Of a stretch of DNA of 54,400 nucleotides, positions 1-9,682 are shown in pieces. The translations under genes and the position numbers were made by a program. Each line of letters begins with the position of its first letter. The first letter of the stretch is position 1. Source of the stretch: Chloroflexota bacterium (GTDB taxonomy: Bacteria > Chloroflexota > Anaerolineae > Aggregatilineales > UBA3940); assembly GCA_010092885.1 (NCBI GenBank), contig JAADYX010000012.1:1-54400 (forward strand), in the 5' to 3' direction. A model generated the notes under the pieces. That model ran no database searches, was not told the DNA's origin, and saw nothing but the letters and a program-made list of their open reading frames with translations.

Positions 1-2
1 AC

Positions 3-1079
3 CGCCGCGTCCAGGAGATCCTCCAGCGGGAAGGGCTGTCCCGGCGCGGTCTGCGGGTGGAGGTGGACGAGGATGTGATCGAGTGGGTTGTCGAGCACGG
101 CTACAGCGAACGCTATGGTGCGCGCTATCTCGCCCGCCAGATCGAAAAGACCATCACCTACCCGCTGGCTCAGCAGGTCATCCGCAACGATCCACCTGAA
201 GGTTCGGTAGTGCGGCTCTTCCTCCATGAAGGCCATGTCGCGTCTGCACTGAGCCTGCCCGCCACAGCCGCTGATGGCGCGCTCACCATCAGCCTGGAAG
301 AAGTGCCGGATCATCTGACGCTGGACTACATGCGCCACGCACTGCCCCTGATCAAGGAGCGGTTGGCTGCAATCGAGCAGGCCGCCCACATTGACGATAC
401 ACGCCGCCACCTTTCCGATATGATGCGCCGTCTGTCGTCCCCTGCCTTTTGGGATGATCCGCGTGCCGTGCCCGGCCACCTCACCGCGATGAGCGAGCTC
501 GCCGGGCAGATCGAGCGGGTGGACGGCATCCGCCGCAACGCACAGGAGCTCGAATCCCTGCTGGAAGGTGACACGCCAACCGAGCTTGGTGAGGCAGCCG
601 TGCGCTTCCGCTACATCGTGCGTGAGCTGCCCCGCGCTGAGACTATCAGCGAGGCTCCGGCTGCCGTTGTGAAAGTCACACCGGTTGGCACCCGTCTGGT
701 TGCCGCCCGGTGGGCCAACGAACTGGTGGCAATGTATGTGGCCTGGGCTGAACGCTCCGGCCTGCGGGTTGAGCAGCAGGGAGAAGACATCCTGCGTATC
801 CATGGTGTGGCCCCGATCTTCCTCGGCCCCGAGCAGGGCATCCACCAGCTGATCCAGCCCCACCCCGACGATCCGGACCGGCGGCAGATCGTGCGCGCTG
901 TGGTTGAGGTCGTCCACAATGTCGCCCAGCTTGCCGACAAACCCGAAGGCGACCTGATCCGCACTTATTACCGCAACGACCGGGTGGTCGCTGTGCAGAC
1001 CGGCACCGAGCATCCCGATCCACAGGCGGTGCTTGCTGGCGAATTGGAACTCTTGTGGGAGGACGATACCCGTGGCTGA
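3..1079 (+). CDS. Clp-type AAA+ ATPase C-terminus fused to an RF2-like (PCRF) region, 5' partial
   Basis: The reading frame is open from the window edge (first full codon at base 3), so the start lies outside. The first ~75 codons look like the small C-terminal lid of a ClpA/ClpB/ClpC second AAA+ module, with a YGARYL sensor-2 motif (GAR) and following helices. After a short linker the protein resembles peptide chain release factor 2: SSPAFWDDP (bases 435-461) matches the RF2 N-terminal helical domain, MYVAWAERSG (732-761) and GIHQLIQPHPDD (837-872) match the PCRF/domain-2 core. Where RF2 carries the GGQ loop, this protein goes straight from RTYYRND to RVVAVQTGTEHP and stops, so it should not hydrolyse peptidyl-tRNA. 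A role coupling unfolding to ribosomes is inference. Its stop overlaps the next gene by 8 bases. Confidence 0.8.
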   Translation, partial: RRVQEILQREGLSRRGLRVEVDEDVIEWVVEHGYSERYGARYLARQIEKTITYPLAQQVIRNDPPEGSVVRLFLHEGHVASALSLPATAADGALTISLEEVPDHLTLDYMRHALPLIKERLAAIEQAAHIDDTRRHLSDMMRRLSSPAFWDDPRAVPGHLTAMSELAGQIERVDGIRRNAQELESLLEGDTPTELGEAAVRFRYIVRELPRAETISEAPAAVVKVTPVGTRLVAARWANELVAMYVAWAERSGLRVEQQGEDILRIHGVAPIFLGPEQGIHQLIQPHPDDPDRRQIVRAVVEVVHNVAQLADKPEGDLIRTYYRNDRVVAVQTGTEHPDPQAVLAGELELLWEDDTRG

Positions 1080-1932
1080 CCGCACGATGCTGATTGCAAT
1101 GGCCCACCCGGACGACGAATCCTTTGGCATGGCGGGCACCATCGCCCGCTATGTGGCTGAAGGCGCTGCCGTGCATCTGATCTGTGCGACCAACGGCGAC
1201 GTCGGCACGGTGGATGAGGCCTTTATGGAGGGCTACGCAACGGTAGCCGACCGTCGCCTGGCTGAACTCCAATGCGCTGCCGATGCGCTCGGCTTTGCCA
1301 GCGTGACAACCCTGGGTTACCGTGACTCCGGCATGCGCGGCTCGCCGGACAACGAGCACCCCGACTCGCTTGTCAGCGCACCCGTGGACGAGGTCGCTGG
1401 CCGGATTGTGCAGGTTATACGTGAAACGCGACCCGAGGTGCTCATCACGTTTGATCCGTTTGGTGGCTACGGCCACCCCGACCATATCGCCATGCACGAA
1501 GCTGCTGTGCGTGCCTACCGGCTGTCGGGTGACCCGGATGCATATCCGCAGCAGATCAACAACGGGTTGAAGCCTCACCAGCCGGGGCGTCTGTACTACC
1601 AGACGTTTCCGCATTTCTTCTTCAAAGCTGCCGTCGCCATTATGCGGTTGCTCGGTCGTGATCCCTCTAAGTTCGGCCGCAACAACGATATCGACCTGAC
1701 GGAAATTGCGGACAACACGTATCCCATCCACGTGCGGATCAACTACCGCCCGTACAAAAAGGTCGCTGCCAGGGCACGCGACTGCCATGCCAGCCAACTC
1801 AACCCGGACCCGCCGTTTCTCCAGCGTCTTGTGCAGAATCTGTTCTCCCGCCCTGTCGACACCTTTATGCAGGCCGAGCCGCCGGTGGAAAACGGGCGCG
1901 TCCGCCACACGGATCTCTTCCACGGAGGGTGA
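1072..1932 (+). CDS. PIG-L (LmbE-like) family deacetylase
   Basis: 286 residues, cytoplasmic. Contains the zinc-site signature AHPDDE near the N-terminus and the second signature GYGHPDHIAMH mid-protein, which together define the PIG-L/MshB/BshB N-acetylglucosaminyl deacetylase family. The substrate cannot be told; relatives act on mycothiol, bacillithiol or lipid-linked GlcNAc. I chose the GTG at 1072 because a GGGAGGA ribosome site sits just upstream and it overlaps the previous stop by 8 bases; a TTG 39 bases earlier is in frame but unsupported. The downstream hydrolase begins 2 bases after the stop, so the two are probably co-translated. Confidence 0.9.
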   Translation: MADRTMLIAMAHPDDESFGMAGTIARYVAEGAAVHLICATNGDVGTVDEAFMEGYATVADRRLAELQCAADALGFASVTTLGYRDSGMRGSPDNEHPDSLVSAPVDEVAGRIVQVIRETRPEVLITFDPFGGYGHPDHIAMHEAAVRAYRLSGDPDAYPQQINNGLKPHQPGRLYYQTFPHFFFKAAVAIMRLLGRDPSKFGRNNDIDLTEIADNTYPIHVRINYRPYKKVAARARDCHASQLNPDPPFLQRLVQNLFSRPVDTFMQAEPPVENGRVRHTDLFHGG

Positions 1933-1934
1933 CC

Positions 1935-2555
1935 ATGCTCGTCGATATGCTGCCAATTGGGCCACTGCCCACCAACGCCTATGTGGTCACCTGCTCGCAG
2001 ACCCGGCAGGCGGTCATCATTGACCCGGGTTGGCCCGATCCCGCCCTCATGCAGACAATCGAGAACCGTGAGGCACAGGTCACCTACATTGTGAACACCC
2101 ATACCCACTGGGATCACATCGGGGGGAATGCGGCTGTGGCACAGGCGACAGGCGCGCCCCTCCTGCTGCACGCCGGTGCACTGCCCCTCCTGCGGGAACG
2201 CGGTGCAGGTGCCGCGTTTGGCATCGAACTCGAACCCAGTCCGGAGCCTGAGCGTTTCCTCGAACCGGGCGAAACGCTCGAAGTCGGTGCTCTGACCTTC
2301 GATGTGCTGTTCACGCCGGGCCATGCACCTGGTCATATTTCGCTCTACTCAGCAGGGGGTGGGGCGGTCTTCTCAGGGGATGTGCTGTTCAACAAGGGCG
2401 TCGGACGCTTTGATCTGCCCGGCGGCAGTTGGCCCACACTTGAGAAGTCCATCAGGGAGGTGCTTTTTACCCTGCCCGATGAGACGGTTGTCTACAGCGG
2501 TCACGGGCCAAAGACCACTATCGGTGAAGAGAAGCTCTACAATCCCTTCCTGTGA
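1935..2555 (+). CDS. Metallo-beta-lactamase-fold hydrolase (glyoxalase II-like)
   Basis: 206 residues. HTHWDHIGG is the canonical di-metal HxHxDH motif, followed by TPGHAPGH, SGDVLF and the C-terminal YSGHGPKTTIG block with NPFL end, the pattern of the hydroxyacylglutathione-hydrolase-like subgroup. Likely hydrolyses a thioester or related small molecule; the substrate is not determined. The ATG at 1935 has GGAGG six bases upstream; an in-frame GTG at 1929 is an alternative. The stop abuts the convergent lipoprotein gene with no intergenic space. A methylglyoxal synthase lies 6 kb away, but no direct link is visible. Confidence 0.9.
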   Translation: MLVDMLPIGPLPTNAYVVTCSQTRQAVIIDPGWPDPALMQTIENREAQVTYIVNTHTHWDHIGGNAAVAQATGAPLLLHAGALPLLRERGAGAAFGIELEPSPEPERFLEPGETLEVGALTFDVLFTPGHAPGHISLYSAGGGAVFSGDVLFNKGVGRFDLPGGSWPTLEKSIREVLFTLPDETVVYSGHGPKTTIGEEKLYNPFL

Positions 2556-3303
2556 TCACTCGTTGTAGCCGAGCATCATCTGCCGGACAGCCATCTGGCC
2601 ACTCTCCCCGAGCAGCCACTCCAGAAAGACTCGTGCATCGCCGCGCGGTTCTTCCGCCGCAGCAAACGTCACCGGCACCACCAGCGGATAGGCGCGTGTT
2701 GTCAGGTTGTCGCGCGTCGGCTGTATGTCGTCAATACCAATGGTCCGTGCATCCGCTTGTGGTACAACACTGCCCGGCAGAATGCCGATGGCACCCGGTG
2801 TGCTGCTGATCAGCGCAGCCATCTCACCGGGCGTGACCACAATCCGGGCCGACGACACGATCTGCTGGCTGCCCATCAGCCTCGTTTGGAATGCTTCCCG
2901 CAATGGATCGTCGCGTGCATACATCACGACGAGTATCGGCTCCGCGCGCCCACCAACGTGATCCCAACTCGTGATCCGCCCGGCAAACATGGCGCGCAGC
3001 CGTCCCGTTGAGATCCACTCTACCGGATTGCCGGGGTGCGCCGCGATCACGATGCTCTCGTACCCGATGACCGTTGAAAAGCCAGCTTGCCGGTCGCCAA
3101 TGCGCAGCGCGGCGTCCGTCTCGCTGAGGCCGGTAGCCAGCACAAGTTCACTGCCCGGTGCATTGAGTTCGTATGCGTTCAGGATGGTGTCGGCCAGTGG
3201 GGCAGCCGCCGGGTCAGCACCCAGCCGCAGCGTGATCGGGCGGGGCCCGACAGCCGTGTTCGCCGTGCAGGCGCCCAGCAGCAGCACAACAACAACCAGC
3301 GAA

Positions 3304-3311
<8 letters not shown>
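2556..3311 (-). CDS. PstS-like phosphate/oxyanion-binding lipoprotein
   Basis: About 251 residues from a GTG that overlaps the uppP stop by 8 bases. The N-terminus is a short hydrophobic signal ending LLLGAC, a lipobox, so the protein should be a lipid-anchored periplasmic/extracytoplasmic binding protein. Features such as GYESIVIAAHPGNPVEWIS, LRAMFAGRITSW and a C-terminal FLEWLLGESGQ fit the PBP-like domain of PstS-type proteins (phosphate ABC transporter substrate-binding). No ABC permease or ATPase genes are adjacent, so it may serve a distant transporter or act as a stand-alone sensor. A longer in-frame reading exists but would remove the lipobox from the N-terminus. Confidence 0.8.
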
Positions 3312-5231
<1,920 letters not shown>

Positions 5232-5843
5232 CTACGTGAAATACTGTTCGACGATATGCTCAATCGCCTTCACAAAGGGGGCCCGTGCCCACGATGTTCT
5301 GACGGACTGCATCTTCTCCAGGTAGCTGTCGTTCAGCCGGGGGGACTGCGGCTCGATGGCATCAACCATCGTCATCAGGATGCGCGCTTCCTTGTTGGCG
5401 CGCGTCATCTCTGCCGCGTAGGAAAGATGCAGAAAGGGGTCGTACTCCTGAAAATCAGAGACGAGCCCCTGCGCCACCACACTGCGGCACCACCAGACGA
5501 GCGCGTTGGCCACGTTGTCGATATCGTACTCTGCCAGCCCCACCACCGAATACAGGCGGTACTTGCGCTTGCAGTCACGAATAGCAGCCAGCGCCACATC
5601 CATCGCTTCTTTAGGCTGCTGCTGCTGGAAGTAGATATGCGCGACCATATACGCGATCAGATCGTAGTCCGGGTACATCTTTTGGATGGACTTCCCGTAC
5701 GCTATCGCGTCGTTTAGTGCACCGCTGTCGCGCAGTTTGGCGACCTCAACCAGCTCCGGGACGTACGTCTCGTCGCGGTCGTCGTAGTCTTCGTCTGCAG
5801 GAAGTGTCGTGCACATCCGGTAGAATTTGTCCGCACGGCTCAT
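5232..5843 (-). CDS. TPR-like soluble protein of unknown function
   Basis: About 203 residues from an ATG preceded by GAGGT; an in-frame ATG 45 bases upstream is less likely. No signal peptide or membrane segment. The central part (SGALNDAIAYGKSIQKMYPD, then a Tyr-rich helix pair and QQQPKEAMDVALAAI) reads as two or three tetratricopeptide-type helical hairpins; the C-terminus has a longer helical tail. It is the first gene of the run into tgt, uppP and the binding lipoprotein, but nothing indicates a shared pathway. Partner-binding scaffold is the likely role by fold only. Confidence 0.75.
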   Translation of the reverse strand: MSRADKFYRMCTTLPADEDYDDRDETYVPELVEVAKLRDSGALNDAIAYGKSIQKMYPDYDLIAYMVAHIYFQQQQPKEAMDVALAAIRDCKRKYRLYSVVGLAEYDIDNVANALVWWCRSVVAQGLVSDFQEYDPFLHLSYAAEMTRANKEARILMTMVDAIEPQSPRLNDSYLEKMQSVRTSWARAPFVKAIEHIVEQYFT

Positions 5844-5899
5844 GGTGACCTCAATGATGTTCGATATAGAGCGATCTAAGCATAACACACTCCGAACAC

Positions 5900-5928
5900 C
5901 TGAAAAAATAGAGGGATGCCGCTATACT
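5900..5928 (+). promoter_or_regulatory. Sigma70-type promoter, leaderless geometry, for the MurF-Alr gene
   Basis: CTGAAA (5900-5905), 17-base spacer, TATACT (5923-5928). The first base of the ATG start codon is at 5936, eight bases after the -10 hexamer, so the expected +1 coincides with the start codon and there is no room for a ribosome binding site. Confidence 0.6.
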
Positions 5929-5935
5929 GGCATCT

Positions 5936-8464
5936 ATGATAGGCACCATCTCCCTTGCCGATCTTCAGGAGGCGACAGGCGGTCAGTTGTATGGCTCCGC
6001 CACCGTCGAGCGCTTCTCGGGATTCTGCTTCCAACCGGATGAAGCCCGCCCCGGTCTGATCTACGCAGCGGTCCGCGATGCTGACGGCGATGCCCAGCGT
6101 GGCATGGCAGCGGCCCTTGCTGCCGGTGCCTCCGGGCTGATCTGTGATGAACCGCCCGCCAACGACGCGCCCCGCGCGACCGTGCTGCTCGTCGGCGATG
6201 TGATTGCTGCGGTAGGTCGCTGGGCATCCTATCTGCTGCGCCAAAGCGATATCACGCTGGTGGGCATGGCCGGTCCCGCGGACACAGGCCTGACCCTTCA
6301 CGCGCTGCTTACCGTCCTGAGCAGCCGCTACAGCACCTATGCCAACCCGGACGCCACGCGGGGCCTCGTTGGTCTGCCGATGAGTGTGCAGGGCCTGCTC
6401 GATGATACCAACATCGTTGCGGTCGATCTGACGCCGGAAAAAGCAGCAGACATCCCGGATATGTTGGCTGTAGCCAGCCCCGATGTGTTGGTGCTCACTG
6501 GCCTGGGGGGAAGGTTCAACCGGACGGTAGCCCAGCGCCTCCTTGAGGATGCATCGTTTTGCCAGGCGGTGGTGGTCAATGCCGCCCACCCTGAACTGCT
6601 CGATCTGGTCCATGCCAGCGGTGCCAATGCGTTTGCCTACGCACCGAGTCACACCGGCAGCGACCTCAACGTGGAGGCGGTGACCTACACGCTGGAGCAC
6701 ACCACCGCCCGCATTAGCTGGCGCGATGAACCGCCTGTCGACTTGCACCTGCCGCTTGTTGGGCCGGTGGCCTTCTCCGCAGCGTTGGCGGCATTGGTCG
6801 TTGGCCGCCTCTTCGATGTGCCAATCGCGGAAGGGTGTGAGGCTCTGCAGTATGCGCGTGTCCCGCAGGGCCGCCTGCGGCGTTTCCATGGCGCGGAAGG
6901 GCTTACACTGCTCGACTACACCTTTGACGCATCGGCAGGCAGCCTGAACGCCATCCTGGCATGGTACGCGAACCTCGATACGGGCCCCAGCCGGAAACTG
7001 CTTGTATTGGGTGCGCTCAGCGATCAGGATCCGCCATCAGTCATTGACCTCGGCCGCACTGTATCCGAGCTGGATGGCCTGATCGCCGTGGGCTCACACG
7101 CGCGGGAAGTGCTGGCTGCGGCCCGCCGGTCGGGGATGCCGCCCGGTCAGGCGGAGCTTGTCTATCGCTTTCCGGATGCCGTGACCATGCTGAATGAAAT
7201 GGCCATCCCTGGCGATCTGGTGTTGGTGGCTGGCAGCCGTACGGCAGCCATGGAACGGCTTGTCGCGCACCTGCTGCGCGACGCCACCGACCGCGACTGG
7301 CTGCCCTTCCGCAGCCATACAGGGGCGGCGGTCAATGCGATGCACCGGGCAACCTCGTGGCTGGAAGTCGACCTGGACGCCATCGCCAACAACGTCACAC
7401 AGCTGACCCGCCGTCTTGGCGAGCGCGGCCTGATCGCCGTGGTGGCCGCCAACGCATATGGGCACGGTGAGCTGGAAATCGCCGCAACTGCGCTCGCCAA
7501 CAGTGCCCAGCTGCTGGCTGTCAACACGTTGGAAGAGGGCATCCGCCTGCGTGAAGGCGGCATCGCCGCGCCTATCCTGCTGATGGGGCATACGCCGCCC
7601 GGCCATTTCCTCCAGGCCATCGAGCACGATCTCACCGTGACCATCTACGGGCGGCCCGGTGTGCGTGCGCTGCAGGCTGCCGCCGCCCGTGCCAGAAGCC
7701 GGGTACGGGTGCATCTGCTGGTGGCCACCAGCCCCGGCGGCCTGGGCCTCACCCCCGATCAGGTCAGCCCGGCGGTGCGCGACCTTCTGCACAGCAGCTT
7801 TGTCGAAATCGAAGGGCTGTACACGCGCCTTAAGGGCGCTGACGACCCTACCCAGGCTGCCACGGGTGCGGCCCAGCGTGCACTGTTCGCCCGCCTACTG
7901 AAAGCCGTGCGCGCTGCCGGGGTGCCGATCACCTACGCGCATACGGTCGGCTCGGCAGGTTACCTGGAAAGTCCGCGTGAGAATCGCTTTAATGCTGTGC
8001 GAGCGGGTCTGCTCATCTACGGCCTGAGTCCTTCCCCCATGGTCACTGTGCCATCTACGTTCAGGCAGGCCCTCACGTGGAAGTCCACCATTGTTGCCAT
8101 TTCTGAACTGAACAGCGGTGACAGTATCGGCTATGATAGAACTGTCCAGGTCTCCACAGGCACCCGTGCGGCGGTGGTCCCGGTTGGTTATGCTGACGGG
8201 CTTCGCCGCGAATGGGGCAATGTGCTGGTGCGCGGGAGACGCGCGCCGATTTTGGGGGGCATTGGCATGAATGCCATCAGTGTGGATATCAGCGCTGTTA
8301 CCGAGGCGCAGACCGGCGACGAAGTCGTTCTCATCGGCAGGCAGGGTGTGGAGCGCCTGACGGTTGGGGATGTTGCCCTGCGGCTGCGCGTCAGCCCCCG
8401 GCAGGTTGCCGCCGGAATCGGCTACCATGTGCCCCGCTTCTTTCTCACCAACAAGGAGATCTGA
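5936..8464 (+). CDS. MurF-like / alanine racemase-like fusion protein with lost catalytic lysines
   Basis: 842 residues. Residues ~1-450 follow the MurF/Mur ligase layout (N-terminal MurE/F domain, central ATPase domain, C-terminal ligase domain); ~465-840 follow alanine racemase (LEVDLDAIANNV, AYGHG, GYADGLRR, C-terminal beta domain). Key residues are changed. The Mur P-loop region near residue 110 reads GMAGPADTGLT with no GKT. The MurF KGSR motif is AGSR (Ala432). The racemase PLP lysine in VVKANAYGHG is Ala504 (codon GCC at 7445-7447). The usual DTGMxRLG is ATSPGGLG. The Tyr in IGYDRT is kept. MurF-Alr fusions are known in other phyla as active enzymes; this one looks non-catalytic. A regulatory or structural role is inference. 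Confidence 0.85.
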   Translation: MIGTISLADLQEATGGQLYGSATVERFSGFCFQPDEARPGLIYAAVRDADGDAQRGMAAALAAGASGLICDEPPANDAPRATVLLVGDVIAAVGRWASYLLRQSDITLVGMAGPADTGLTLHALLTVLSSRYSTYANPDATRGLVGLPMSVQGLLDDTNIVAVDLTPEKAADIPDMLAVASPDVLVLTGLGGRFNRTVAQRLLEDASFCQAVVVNAAHPELLDLVHASGANAFAYAPSHTGSDLNVEAVTYTLEHTTARISWRDEPPVDLHLPLVGPVAFSAALAALVVGRLFDVPIAEGCEALQYARVPQGRLRRFHGAEGLTLLDYTFDASAGSLNAILAWYANLDTGPSRKLLVLGALSDQDPPSVIDLGRTVSELDGLIAVGSHAREVLAAARRSGMPPGQAELVYRFPDAVTMLNEMAIPGDLVLVAGSRTAAMERLVAHLLRDATDRDWLPFRSHTGAAVNAMHRATSWLEVDLDAIANNVTQLTRRLGERGLIAVVAANAYGHGELEIAATALANSAQLLAVNTLEEGIRLREGGIAAPILLMGHTPPGHFLQAIEHDLTVTIYGRPGVRALQAAAARARSRVRVHLLVATSPGGLGLTPDQVSPAVRDLLHSSFVEIEGLYTRLKGADDPTQAATGAAQRALFARLLKAVRAAGVPITYAHTVGSAGYLESPRENRFNAVRAGLLIYGLSPSPMVTVPSTFRQALTWKSTIVAISELNSGDSIGYDRTVQVSTGTRAAVVPVGYADGLRREWGNVLVRGRRAPILGGIGMNAISVDISAVTEAQTGDEVVLIGRQGVERLTVGDVALRLRVSPRQVAAGIGYHVPRFFLTNKEI

Positions 8465-8835
8465 TGGACAAACACACGATTGCCCTCATCGCGCACGACG
8501 GCAAAAAGGACGAGATGATCGTCTTTTGCGAACAGTATCGCTCGATCCTCGAACGCTTCGCCCTTATCGCGACCGGAACGACCGGCGGCCTGATCCGTGA
8601 CCGGGTCGGCTTGGAGATCACACCGCTGCTTTCCGGACCGGTTGGCGGTGACGTGCAGATCGCATCACGCGTGGTCGAGGGCAATGTCGCTGCCGTGATA
8701 TTCTTTGTGGACCAGCTTGACAAGCATCCCCATGACCCCGACATTCAAACGCTGCTGCGCCTGTGCAATGTGCACAATATCCCGTTGGCGACCAATCCGG
8801 CCACCGCACGGCTCATTATCCACGGAGACTTCTAA
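8464..8835 (+). CDS. mgsA: Methylglyoxal synthase
   Basis: 123 residues. Family motifs are in order: ALIAHDGKK at the N-terminus, ATGTTG phosphate-binding loop, SGPVGGD with the catalytic Asp, the Asp in FFVDQLD, and HPHDPD followed by RLCNVHNIPLATNPATA. It converts dihydroxyacetone phosphate to methylglyoxal and phosphate, a bypass for glycolytic phosphate shortage. It lacks the C-terminal extension of the E. coli enzyme. The ATG overlaps the preceding stop by one base (TGATG), and the next gene begins 3 bases on, so the three genes form one transcript. Confidence 0.93.
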   Translation: MDKHTIALIAHDGKKDEMIVFCEQYRSILERFALIATGTTGGLIRDRVGLEITPLLSGPVGGDVQIASRVVEGNVAAVIFFVDQLDKHPHDPDIQTLLRLCNVHNIPLATNPATARLIIHGDF

Positions 8836-8838
8836 ACC

Positions 8839-9636
8839 ATGCGCCTCGTCGTCACGTCTGATCTGCGCTATACACCTGAACGGCATAGTATGTTGGAGGA
8901 TGTAGCGCGCTGCGTGGCGGAAGAGGAACCCGATGTCGTGGTCGTGGCGGGCAACTTTGGCGAAACGGTGCCGTACTTCGAGGCCTGCCTGGCCCTCTTC
9001 GATGACCTGCCCGCCCGCAAACTCGCACTGTTGGGCAATGAGGACCTCTGGAATCGCCTTGGCAACACGAACAGCCAGCAGCTTTGGGAAGAACGGCTGC
9101 CTCTGCTGCTGGTTCGGCACGGGTGGACCTGGTTGGAACGGCAGAATGTCATCATTGAGAATATCGGCATCGCCGGGACGACGGGCTGGTATGACTACAG
9201 CGCCCGCGACCCATCTCTCGGGTTTGACTTTGACCAATATCAGGAGCTCAAAGGCGTTGTCAACTTTGATGCCGCCTACATTGACTGGCATTGGACTGAT
9301 CGTGAGTTCTCCGGTTACCTCCAACAGGATTTCTCCGCGCGGTTGGAAACCCTGCAAAACAACAACACTGTTGATGAGATCGTCGTTGTGACCCACTTCC
9401 CCTGCTTTCGTGAAAGCATCGTCGCCACCACGGATGCGCAGTGGGTCTTCGGCACGGCCTACGCCTTTAACCTGACCCTCGGGCGGATCATCGCACCCAA
9501 GAACAAGGTCACCCATGTGATCAGCGGCCACGTCCGCAGGGGCGGCACCTGGCATGTCGACTTCGGGGAGAACCACCTCAAGGCGCGGATCATCGGGCGC
9601 ACGGATCGGCCTGACATCGTAACGCTTGATCTCTAA
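8839..9636 (+). CDS. Calcineurin-like phosphoesterase-fold protein with degenerate metal site
   Basis: 265 residues, soluble. The order of metallophosphoesterase blocks is recognisable but ligands are changed. DxH is Asp8-Leu-Arg10, the GD block is Gly38-Asn39, and GNHD is GNED (Glu68 for His). The later THF His is present, and the GHxH block is GHVR. At least four of the usual two-metal ligands are thus replaced, so phosphatase activity is doubtful unless the site was remodelled. The sequence around them is well conserved in style, which argues against random decay. It is last in the run with the MurF-Alr-like protein and mgsA. Confidence 0.8.
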   Translation: MRLVVTSDLRYTPERHSMLEDVARCVAEEEPDVVVVAGNFGETVPYFEACLALFDDLPARKLALLGNEDLWNRLGNTNSQQLWEERLPLLLVRHGWTWLERQNVIIENIGIAGTTGWYDYSARDPSLGFDFDQYQELKGVVNFDAAYIDWHWTDREFSGYLQQDFSARLETLQNNNTVDEIVVVTHFPCFRESIVATTDAQWVFGTAYAFNLTLGRIIAPKNKVTHVISGHVRRGGTWHVDFGENHLKARIIGRTDRPDIVTLDL

Positions 9637-9646
9637 CGCACTTTTC

Positions 9647-9675
9647 TTCAGGTTTGTCGGCCCCTATGTTACAAT
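9647..9675 (+). promoter_or_regulatory. Promoter of the glycine-cleavage operon
   Basis: TTCAGG (9647-9652), 17-base spacer, TACAAT (9670-9675). The start point would fall near 9682, exactly at the 5' end of the glycine riboswitch. The -35 is weak; the -10 matches five of six. Confidence 0.5.
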
Positions 9676-9680
9676 AGGGG
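9661..9680. repeat. Inverted repeat overlapping the gcv -10 box
   Basis: CCCCTAT (9661-9667) and ATAGGGG (9674-9680) are perfect 7-base complements around a 6-base centre that contains most of the TACAAT hexamer. It lies upstream of the predicted start so it would act in DNA, perhaps as an operator, or as the end of the preceding transcript. Confidence 0.45.
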
Positions 9681-9682
9681 TG

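Noticed and set aside
676-1965. Long antisense open frame opposite the PIG-L gene
   Set aside because: High-GC codon usage creates long antisense frames; its translation has no recognisable motif and is opposite a clear family member.
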